9,213 nucleotides of DNA from Planctomycetaceae bacterium (GTDB lineage Bacteria > Planctomycetota > Phycisphaerae > Phycisphaerales > SM1A02). The notes under the pieces are model-generated. The model saw only the letters and a list, made by a program, of their open reading frames with translations. It did not search any database and had not been told where the DNA came from. The position numbers and the translations under genes are program-made. The stretch is from positions 1 through 9,213 of the forward strand of contig CANJIC010000067.1 of the NCBI GenBank assembly GCA_947474205.1, written 5' to 3'. Positions 1-4,610 of the stretch are shown here, in pieces. Positions within the stretch are counted from its first letter, which is position 1, and each line of letters starts with the position of its first letter.

Positions 1-259
1 ACGCAGGTTCAGAGACTTCGGAGCCGACTTGCGTGCCCTCAACAAGTTGGTCGTACAGGCGGAATTTTAAAGCAAAAACACCATTGGCAGCTAGTCCGTT
101 CTGCCGCAATTGTCCCTGATAAGAGAACGCTGTTCCGATAGGAATTGCCGAAAAAGATGGCTTGCTGGTATTGCTTGCACTCAAGGGCGATAAAGGCCCG
201 AATACAAGTGATGACGCCAAAACGAAACCTACGCGCAAACCAATTGACTTCTTTGACAT
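1..259 (-). CDS. Secreted surface protein, N-terminal part only (gene runs off the left edge)
   Basis: Reading leftward from ATG at 259, 86 codons stay open to the window edge. The N-terminus is an export signal: MSKK, a hydrophobic stretch at about residues 7-28, and a likely cleavage around LSASN (26-30). It is followed by GTAFSYQGQLRQNGLAANG (42-60) and then LKFRLYD. This YQGQLxxxGxxANGxxxLxFxLYD motif starts many exported proteins of planctomycetes, and some of these carry a C-terminal endosialidase-chaperone domain. That family knowledge is from memory, and the C-terminal part here is unseen. The ribosome-binding site is weak (AGGGG about 9 nt upstream). It is divergent from the dockerin-like gene at 464. 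The function is unknown; an extracellular or cell-surface role is inferred from the signal peptide. Confidence 0.8.
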   Translation of the reverse strand, partial: MSKKSIGLRVGFVLASSLVFGPLSPLSASNTSKPSFSAIPIGTAFSYQGQLRQNGLAANGVFALKFRLYDQLVEGTQVGSEVSEPA

Positions 260-348
260 TTTGTAACCCCTAAACGTAAGAACTTAAAACAACAAGGAGC
301 AGTGAAATTCAGAAATTGAACTACCAAAGCTTAAAGATCTGAAGTCTA

Positions 349-377
349 GTTATTGCACTAATTTGATACAAAGTCAA
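349..377 (-). promoter_or_regulatory. Candidate sigma70-type promoter for the minus-strand secreted protein
   Basis: On the minus strand, TTGACT (377-372) is followed after 17 nt by AATAAC (354-349). The -35 is a 5/6 match to consensus and the -10 is 4/6. It would give a leader of roughly 80 nt to the ATG at 259. Base matching is the only evidence. Confidence 0.3.
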
Positions 378-391
378 ATAATTCTTTTGAC
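373..391. repeat. Short inverted repeat joining two divergent -35-like boxes
   Basis: GTCAAA (373-378) and TTTGAC (386-391) are perfect inverted copies separated by 7 nt. Each arm overlaps the -35-like hexamer of one of the two divergent candidate promoters. The symmetry may simply come from back-to-back TTGAC boxes, or it may be a binding site for a shared regulator. Confidence 0.4.
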
Positions 392-414
392 ATTTCCAAA
401 TATTGTTGTAATTT
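387..414 (+). promoter_or_regulatory. Candidate sigma70-type promoter for the dockerin-like gene
   Basis: TTGACA (387-392, a perfect -35) is followed by 16 nt and TAATTT (409-414) in an AT-rich stretch. The predicted start of transcription, near 421, leaves about 43 nt of leader before the ATG at 464. It would leave almost none before the in-frame GTG at 428, which favours the ATG start. Confidence 0.5.
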
Positions 415-463
415 CGAGCCGCAGCGTGTGTTTATTCCGTTTCTATTTACCAATGTAAATTTT

Positions 464-904
464 ATGTTCAATCAAAAAATATCAAATAAAATTCTTTGTG
501 CGTCCCTTCGTGGCGGCCTTGTCAGTCTTGTGGCAGCATTGGGCCTTTCTGAAAGCGTGATGGCTCAGAGTAGTATTGAAATCACAAACTCATCCACGTC
601 CGGTGGCGGAGGTTCCTCATCAGGTGGAGCATTCGCTGTTGTAGGGACGATCGGTCAAGCAGCTACTGGACCGATTAGCGGCGGTGAATTTCAGTTCATG
701 AGCGGCTATCTGGCGACCAACAGCGTGGTGTACTTAGAATCCGATTTAAACTGCGATGGCGTAACGAATGCCGGCGATCTTGGTGATTTACTCAGTCGTT
801 GGGGTGATTGTCCAAATCAGAACACTGGTTGCGTTGGCGACATAAATTCAGATTCCACCATTGATGCAATCGATCTTGGCAGGATGCTATTGGATTGGGG
901 TTGA
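464..904 (+). CDS. Small secreted protein with a dockerin/EF-hand-like calcium-binding pair
   Basis: This is a 146-residue protein. A signal peptide covers residues 1-34, with likely cleavage at VMA|Q. A Gly/Ser-rich module follows (GGGGSSSGG at 47-55, then GTIGQAATGPISGGEF). The C-terminal half has two EF-hand-type loops, DLNCDGVTNAGD (94-105) and DINSDSTIDAID (126-137), with Asp/Asn at loop positions 1, 3, 5, 9 and 12. Each loop leads into a short helix ending in WG. Cys116 and Cys123 could form a small disulfide. This dockerin-I-like arrangement is common on exported proteins of Phycisphaerae; calcium-dependent attachment to a cohesin-like or surface partner is the family expectation and is not shown here. 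ATG 464 was chosen over GTG 428 because of the signal peptide and the promoter position. No clear ribosome-binding site is visible. Confidence 0.85.
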   Translation: MFNQKISNKILCASLRGGLVSLVAALGLSESVMAQSSIEITNSSTSGGGGSSSGGAFAVVGTIGQAATGPISGGEFQFMSGYLATNSVVYLESDLNCDGVTNAGDLGDLLSRWGDCPNQNTGCVGDINSDSTIDAIDLGRMLLDWG

Positions 905-933
905 GAGTAAAAGCTTTAGGCTGAACTCTCACC
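899..933. terminator. Possible stem-loop overlapping the stop codon of the dockerin-like gene
   Basis: GG-T-GAGAGT (899-908, one bulged T) pairs with ACTCTCACC (925-933) around a 16-nt loop. The stem has about 9 bp and starts just before the stop codon. No T-run follows it, so a factor-independent terminator is doubtful; it may stabilise the 3' end or be chance. Confidence 0.3.
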
Positions 934-1007
934 GATCTAGCCGCGCACCAGTTGCAAAATCTTTTTAGGCTTCACAATCAGAATCCTTGTTTGGATCGAA
1001 GGTACAT

Positions 1008-1592
1008 TTATTTTTTCTTCAACATGGCGCCGAATGCGTCGGCCATGGTCTTTAAACCAAGTTGCGCGCTTCCCCAGTCGCTCAATTTTTCAGAACTAAA
1101 GCGCTGGGTGTTTTGCGTGTCGGCGTAGGCCGCAAATGGCGCGCCATCTTTGCCGTCAAGTGCGTAGATCTCGCACGCAACATAGCCATAGCCCCTACCG
1201 CGCATCTGACTTTGTGGCGCAATGTTGAGCGCTGGAACATTTTCCTTCAAGCCAGTGATCGACGCGCGAATTTCCAACACGCCTGGACCAACGGCCGCCG
1301 CGACAGGCAACCCAACCGCGCCAATGATGTCGTTGCGGAACTGAATAGAAAGTTTGCTGGCCTCGTCAGGATTGTCGCCGTTGGCTTCAATTTTTACTTC
1401 TTGAACAAGCACTGACTTGAAAGCGCTCAGGTCCGTCATTGGATTTTTGTAGGAGTGAATTTCCGTGCTCTTGTTGTAGTCCAAAGGAAACTTCGCGGGA
1501 ATGAAGCCAGTCAACTCCACATTGGTGCCTTTGTTGCAAGCGGAGCACATCACGGCAAGACATACGGCGGCGGCAAAATTGATGAATTTCAT
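1008..1592 (-). CDS. DUF3313-like putative lipoprotein
   Basis: This is a 194-residue protein. The N-terminus (MKF, hydrophobic to residue 18, then CSAC) looks like a lipoprotein signal with Cys19 as the acylated residue. The -3 position is Cys rather than the usual Leu, so the lipobox is imperfect. The mature part has TGFIPAKFPLDY (28-39), an Asp-Leu-Ser-x-Phe-Lys-x-Val-Leu-Val segment (54-63), and GPGVLEIRASITGL (102-115). This order resembles DUF3313, a family of bacterial lipoproteins of unknown function. The assignment comes from pattern memory and is moderate. A purine-rich AAAGGAAA (1605-1598) lies 5 nt upstream of ATG 1592. It stands alone between the convergent dockerin-like gene and the RluA-family gene. 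Envelope location is inferred; no function can be named. Confidence 0.75.
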   Translation of the reverse strand: MKFINFAAAVCLAVMCSACNKGTNVELTGFIPAKFPLDYNKSTEIHSYKNPMTDLSAFKSVLVQEVKIEANGDNPDEASKLSIQFRNDIIGAVGLPVAAAVGPGVLEIRASITGLKENVPALNIAPQSQMRGRGYGYVACEIYALDGKDGAPFAAYADTQNTQRFSSEKLSDWGSAQLGLKTMADAFGAMLKKK

Positions 1593-1605
1593 TTGGATTT
1601 CCTTT

Positions 1606-1633
1606 GAATTATGTGATGCATGACAGGTGTCAA
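1606..1633 (-). promoter_or_regulatory. Candidate promoter upstream of the DUF3313-like gene
   Basis: On the minus strand, TTGACA (1633-1628) is followed by 16 nt and TAATTC (1611-1606). The layout is the same as the candidate at 387-414. Transcription would start near 1599, about 7 nt before the ATG. That would cut through the purine-rich ribosome-binding site, which weakens the call. Confidence 0.3.
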
Positions 1634-1696
1634 CTATAACTACAAAGTGAATGTGCGGCTTGCGGCGTAAACGCTTGACGCAAAGTGCTTGGCGAA

Positions 1697-1706
1697 TTCA
1701 ATTGAA
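1697..1706. repeat. 10-bp perfect palindrome in the spacer after the RluA-family gene
   Basis: TTCAATTGAA is its own reverse complement. It lies between the stop of the RluA-family gene (1727) and the start region of the DUF3313-like gene. It is too short to call an operator on its own. Confidence 0.3.
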
Positions 1707-1726
1707 GTGAATAACGCCCGAAAAAG

Positions 1727-2485
1727 TTACGGCACAAATCGTGGCGGCGGCGGCGCAGTCACCGTGACGCCATCAATGATTATTTTCCAGGCGTGCAATG
1801 AATTATGCGTGGGACCCACAGCGCCGTACAGCGTGTCACCTTCAAGTGGATGCTCCAAGTACGCGAAGCCCGCGCGAATTTGATGGCGCCGGCCTGGTCC
1901 GATCAATTCAACTTCAACCACATCCACGCCGCGGGCGACAATGTGGCGCAGAACTTTCCACTTGCAACGGCCGCCGGTTTCCCATGAACCCGCGCGCGAC
2001 ACCGATACTTTCGCGGAGCGTTTGTAGCGGCCCTCAAAGTGAAGACGGAAATTTCCTTCCTTGTCCAAACCACCTTTGACCAACGCCAAATATGTTTTCG
2101 CAATGGCTCCGTCGGCGCCGCCCATGGCCGTGCGCAAGCGCTCATGCGCCTCCAACGTTTTTGCAATCAGCAAGCAACCGGAAGTTCCCTGATCCAGTCG
2201 ATGGCACAAACCTGCCTCTGGAATGCTCTGCGAAGATGGTTCGCGGCGCTCACGCCACGCTTGCACGCTTTGGTCGTGATCAGTTTGGGTAATTTCAGTT
2301 TGGCTTTTTTTAGTTTGGCTATGCGCAGCTTGGACCCGCTCGCCCTGCTCTGCGGCGTCATTCTCACCCTTGTCAACTTGGCGCGAAACACTGTGCCAAC
2401 CCGCTGGTTTATTCACAACCAGCCACTCCTTGGTTTCATGCAACACCGTGGGCGGCGAGTTGTGGGTTGCCACTTGATCGTTCAT
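1727..2485 (-). CDS. RluA-family RNA pseudouridine synthase
   Basis: This 252-residue protein isomerises specific uridines in rRNA or tRNA to pseudouridine. Visible family motifs, in order, are EWLVVNKPAGWHS (20-32), CHRLDQGTSG with the catalytic Asp98 (94-103), KTYLALVKG (130-138), and GPGRRHQIR (196-204) followed by HPLEGDTLYG. No S4 RNA-binding domain is present. The target base cannot be told from sequence. A linker of about 60 residues, rich in Gln, Glu and Ser, separates the first motif from the catalytic loop and contains a pentapeptide repeat (56-70). The frame continues to an earlier ATG at 2539, but the added 18 residues are unlike the family and would overlap the hmgA start, so ATG 2485 is preferred. 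Neither start has a clear ribosome-binding site. Confidence 0.88.
   Translation of the reverse strand: MNDQVATHNSPPTVLHETKEWLVVNKPAGWHSVSRQVDKGENDAAEQGERVQAAHSQTKKSQTEITQTDHDQSVQAWRERREPSSQSIPEAGLCHRLDQGTSGCLLIAKTLEAHERLRTAMGGADGAIAKTYLALVKGGLDKEGNFRLHFEGRYKRSAKVSVSRAGSWETGGRCKWKVLRHIVARGVDVVEVELIGPGRRHQIRAGFAYLEHPLEGDTLYGAVGPTHNSLHAWKIIIDGVTVTAPPPPRFVP
2282..2318. repeat. Three AGTTTGG copies at exact 15-bp spacing inside the RluA-family gene
   Basis: AGTTTGG begins at 2282, 2297 and 2312. On the coding (minus) strand this gives the pentapeptide series SQTKK-SQTEI-TQTDH. It looks like a small in-frame tandem duplication in the linker, away from the catalytic motifs. Confidence 0.75.
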
Positions 2486-2501
2486 GCGAGCAGAGTAACA
2501 A
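2474..2501 (+). promoter_or_regulatory. Weak candidate promoter for hmgA
   Basis: TTGATC (2474-2479) is followed by 16 nt and TAACAA (2496-2501). Transcription would start about 30 nt before ATG 2538. The -35 lies within the 5' end of the divergent RluA-family gene. Both hexamers are only 4/6 matches. Confidence 0.22.
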
Positions 2502-2537
2502 CCGCAACGATTGCCAACAGTTTCGTACACTCTTGCC

Positions 2538-3800
2538 ATGGCGTACTACACCAGCATGGGCAAATTTCCCGCGAAGCGACACACTCAATTTCGCAGACCC
2601 GACGGCGCGCTCTACTCCGAGGAAGTCTTCGGCACCGAGGGCTTTGTCGGTCCAACCAGCACGCTCTACCACATTCATGCGCCCACGCAGGTGATTGGCT
2701 GGGAGCCGCTCTACGAAACCAAGCCCGTGTACGTGGAACAATCCGTCATGCGCATGCGGCACATCAAGACCGCGGCCATGAAAGCCAAGGGCGATCCAAT
2801 CACTGGCCGCGTTGTGTTGTTCGGAAACAGCGATGTTGAAATGTTTGCGTGCGTTCCCGCCGAGAGCATGCCCTACCACTTCAAGAATGGCCAAGCCGAT
2901 GAATGTTTGTTCATTCACTTTGGTAGTGGAACGCTAGAGACAACTTTTGGCACGCTGAAGTTTGGTCCGCGCGATTACTTGATCATTCCCAAGGGCGTGA
3001 TTTACAAAATGACTTTCAACAAGCCCGCGGCTGGCGAACCAGAGGCGCGCTTCATTGGATTTGAAACCGCAAATGGCAGTCATATTCTGCCGCCAAAGCG
3101 TTACTTGTCAAAAACCACCGCGCAATTTTTGGAACACGCGCCCTACTGCGAGCGCGACTTGCGCCTTCCACAAGAGCCTTTGCACTTTGATCAATCCGGC
3201 AAGTTTGAAGTTCGCATTAAGAGCCGCGACCAAGTGCATCGCTACTACTACAAGCATCATCCATGCGATGTGGTTGGTTGGGACGGTTGCTATTACCCAT
3301 ACGCGTTCAACATTGACGACTTCAGTCCCATTGTGGCCAAGCATCACATGCCGCCGCCAACGCACCAAACATTTGAAGGTCACAACTTTGTGATTTGTTC
3401 GTTCTGTCCGCGCCTGCTTGATTTCCATCCGCAGGCCATTGTGCTTCCGTACAACCATTCCAATTTGGATTCGGATGAGGTGCTGTATTACGTGCACGGC
3501 AATTACAAGGCGCGCCGCGGCATTGAAGTTTCGTCCATGACTTTGCATCCGCAAGGCATTCCGCATGGACCGCATCCAGGCACAATTGAGAAAAGTATTG
3601 GCGCCACGGTGACTGATGAACTGGCCGTCATGTGTGACACATTTCGTCCACTGTTTCCAACGCAGGCCGCGCTTGGACTTGATGATTTGGCGTATCCAAA
3701 TAGTTGGGAAGATGACACTGTGCCAGGCGCGCCCGCTGGCGCAACCCCCGCCAAAGATGCCAAGCCGCAAGGACCAAAAAGTGCGAATACGTGGGAATAA
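2538..3800 (+). CDS. hmgA: Homogentisate 1,2-dioxygenase
   Basis: This 420-residue cytoplasmic non-heme Fe(II) enzyme opens the ring of homogentisate with O2 to give 4-maleylacetoacetate, a late step of tyrosine and phenylalanine breakdown. The N-terminus (MAYYTSMGKFPAKRHTQFR) is of the bacterial type, and two cupin-like halves follow. The C-terminal half carries PYNHSNLDSDEVLYYVHG and LHPQGIPHGPHPG. His307, Glu314 and His343 match the His-Glu-His iron ligands known from human HGD (335, 341, 371); the 36-residue distance between the two His is identical. After PNSWED the last 30 or so residues are an Ala/Pro/Lys-rich tail that is probably disordered. ATG 2538 was chosen over the in-frame TTG at 2511 because it fits the family start. 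The DUF192 gene follows 118 nt downstream on the same strand. Confidence 0.95.
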   Translation: MAYYTSMGKFPAKRHTQFRRPDGALYSEEVFGTEGFVGPTSTLYHIHAPTQVIGWEPLYETKPVYVEQSVMRMRHIKTAAMKAKGDPITGRVVLFGNSDVEMFACVPAESMPYHFKNGQADECLFIHFGSGTLETTFGTLKFGPRDYLIIPKGVIYKMTFNKPAAGEPEARFIGFETANGSHILPPKRYLSKTTAQFLEHAPYCERDLRLPQEPLHFDQSGKFEVRIKSRDQVHRYYYKHHPCDVVGWDGCYYPYAFNIDDFSPIVAKHHMPPPTHQTFEGHNFVICSFCPRLLDFHPQAIVLPYNHSNLDSDEVLYYVHGNYKARRGIEVSSMTLHPQGIPHGPHPGTIEKSIGATVTDELAVMCDTFRPLFPTQAALGLDDLAYPNSWEDDTVPGAPAGATPAKDAKPQGPKSANTWE

Positions 3801-3922
3801 TTCAGGAAATCAATGCGTCATTCAAACGGGTTTTCAAGCCCCAATTCAAGGCGAGTCAACCAAACAAACAAGGCGTGGAATTAGGATTCAAACTTGTATT
3901 CAATATGGAATTCACATTATGA
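3791..3922 (+). CDS. Doubtful small open frame bridging hmgA and the DUF192 gene
   Basis: GTG 3791 opens 43 codons ending in TGA 3920-3922. The frame starts inside the last 10 bases of hmgA, and its stop overlaps the ATG of the DUF192 gene as ATGA, an arrangement typical of coupled genes. The peptide would be basic, with phenylalanine every fourth residue (FKRVFKPQFK at 11-20, FKLVFNMEF at 33-41), which is the direct readout of the 12-bp repeats below. Against it: a GTG start, no ribosome-binding site, and the other plus-strand frames across this spacer are also largely free of stops. It is unlike any family I know. It may be only repeat DNA that happens to be open. Confidence 0.2.
   Translation: MGIIQEINASFKRVFKPQFKASQPNKQGVELGFKLVFNMEFTL
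3821..3922. repeat. Two groups of three TTCA-repeats phased at exactly 12 bp
   Basis: TTCAA begins at 3821, 3833 and 3845. A second group begins at 3887 (TTCAA), 3899 (TTCAA) and 3911 (TTCAC). Within each group the period is exactly 12 bp. The first units of the two groups both read TTCAAAC, and the groups are offset by 66 bp. The array fills most of the spacer between hmgA and the DUF192 gene. It could be a regulator binding array, decayed tandem duplication, or part of a coding repeat. Confidence 0.6.
3828..3841 (+). terminator. Very weak hairpin after hmgA
   Basis: GGGTT (3828-3832) can pair with AGCCC (3837-3841), including one wobble pair, around a 4-nt loop. No T-run follows. It is 27 nt past the hmgA stop but unlikely to stop transcription alone. 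Confidence 0.15.
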
Positions 3923-4479
3923 AATTGTCAATCAAACTTGGAATTGTTGTGTTGATGTTGGCCAGTATTGTGGGGTTTGTGGCGTTGAATAATTCATCGC
4001 AAGACACCGGCGCTTCCGCGGCCAACAAGAGCGCAGTGCGCAAAGCGCCGTCGGGATTGCCACTTGAGACCGTGACCATTGGCGGCAAGAAATTTGAGTT
4101 GGAAGTTGCGGCCGACGTGCCAAGTCGCACGCGCGGGTTGGGCAAGCGCGCCTCGGTGCCCGCTGGCACGGGAATGATCTTTGTGTTCAAAGTGTCCGAC
4201 ATGCTGAGTTTTTGGATGTACGACTGCTTGACTGACATGGATATTGCCTATGTTGATCGCGCAGGCAAAGTTGTTTCTATTGACACCATGAAAGCGGAGC
4301 CACTGAAAGCGGCGGGCGAAACTGAGGAAGCCTACCGCGCGCGCTTAAAACACTATCCAGCCGCGGCCGAAGGTTTGTACGCCATTGAGTTGCCGCCTGG
4401 CGATTTCACCAAGTTGGGCGTGAAGGCTGGCGACATGATTACGCTGGACCACGCCAAGTTAAAAAGCTATTTACGGTGA
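3919..4479 (+). CDS. Membrane-anchored DUF192 protein
   Basis: This is a 186-residue protein. Residues 1-23 form an uncleaved signal or anchor helix, followed by a polar linker (24-48). The DUF192 domain then runs to the C-terminus: FELEVAADVPSRTRGLGKR (59-77), GTGMIFVF (83-90), SFWMYDCLTDMDIAYVD (97-113), GKVVSIDTM (116-124), YAIELPPG (154-161) and LGVKAGDMITL (166-176). DUF192 proteins are small beta-rich domains of unknown function, often exported. A segment of about 20 charged residues (128-147, around ETEEAYRARL) separates the core strands. The frame extends far upstream, but ATG 3919 is the only start placing an anchor at the N-terminus. Co-transcription with hmgA is possible; a metabolic link to homogentisate is not apparent. 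Confidence 0.88.
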   Translation: MKLSIKLGIVVLMLASIVGFVALNNSSQDTGASAANKSAVRKAPSGLPLETVTIGGKKFELEVAADVPSRTRGLGKRASVPAGTGMIFVFKVSDMLSFWMYDCLTDMDIAYVDRAGKVVSIDTMKAEPLKAAGETEEAYRARLKHYPAAAEGLYAIELPPGDFTKLGVKAGDMITLDHAKLKSYLR

Positions 4480-4604
4480 GTGATTTGAAGCGCGCGCATT
4501 TGCATTTCAACTCTGGCTCGCGCGCATTTGAAATTGTGTTGTTCAATTCTGCGTCGCGCAAATTCATGTTGGAATTTGCGGCGAGCATTTTGCACGCAAG
4601 CTGA
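4476..4604 (+). CDS. Doubtful small open frame after the DUF192 gene
   Basis: GTG 4476 overlaps the DUF192 stop as GTGA and opens 42 codons to TGA 4602-4604, ending 6 nt before the convergent fahA stop. The peptide contains an imperfect 12-residue tandem repeat, FNSGSRAFEIVL (11-22) then FNSASRKFMLEF (23-34). The overlap, the exact fit between flanking genes and the repeat are suggestive. However, there is no ribosome-binding site, the start is GTG, and the DNA also forms a hairpin expected of a convergent 3' region. I know no related protein. Confidence 0.2.
   Translation: MSDLKRAHLHFNSGSRAFEIVLFNSASRKFMLEFAASILHAS
4491..4577. repeat. Direct repeats in the convergent DUF192/fahA spacer
   Basis: The 12-mer CGCGCGCATTTG occurs at 4491-4502 and again at 4519-4530. 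A longer imperfect tandem pair follows: 4506-4541 and 4542-4577, each 36 bp, starting TTCAA(C/T)TCTG and sharing TCGCGC, with 22 of 36 positions identical by my hand alignment. The density of repeats in about 100 bp is unlike the flanking coding DNA. Confidence 0.6.
4557..4580. terminator. Perfect 9-bp stem-loop between convergent genes
   Basis: CGCAAATTC (4557-4565) and GAATTTGCG (4572-4580) are exact inverted copies around a 6-nt loop. It sits between the 3' ends of the DUF192 gene and fahA and could end or protect transcripts from both sides. No T-run lies on either side, so a classical intrinsic terminator is not shown. Confidence 0.4.
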
Positions 4605-4610
4605 ATGTGT

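Noticed and set aside
294..319. AAGGAG followed by GTG on the plus strand at 302, resembling a strong ribosome-binding site and start
   Set aside because: The frame stops after five codons, and it lies upstream of the plus-strand promoter candidate at 387, so it would not be on that transcript.
428..463. GTG start adding 12 residues to the dockerin-like protein
   Set aside because: The extra residues precede a normal signal peptide, and the promoter candidate at 387-414 would leave only about 7 nt of leader.
1062..1415. Plus-strand open frame of 117 codons opposite the DUF3313-like gene
   Set aside because: The minus strand carries a signal peptide and family-like order; the plus frame is Arg/Ala-rich with no motif.
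1659..1694. Three CTTGNCG-like copies (1659, 1674, 1688) in the spacer before the DUF3313-like gene
   Set aside because: The spacing is uneven (15 and 14 bp) and the repeated core is only four to six bases, so chance is a sufficient explanation.
2039..2839. Long plus-strand open frame of 266 codons antisense to the RluA-family gene
   Set aside because: It lies opposite a gene with clear family motifs and runs into the hmgA start in another frame. Its composition has no recognisable domain and reflects the antisense of GC-rich codons.
3108..3770. Long minus-strand open frame (220 codons) inside hmgA
   Set aside because: hmgA has intact iron ligands and full length on the plus strand; the antisense frame is rich in Arg, Trp, Val and His and shows no domain.
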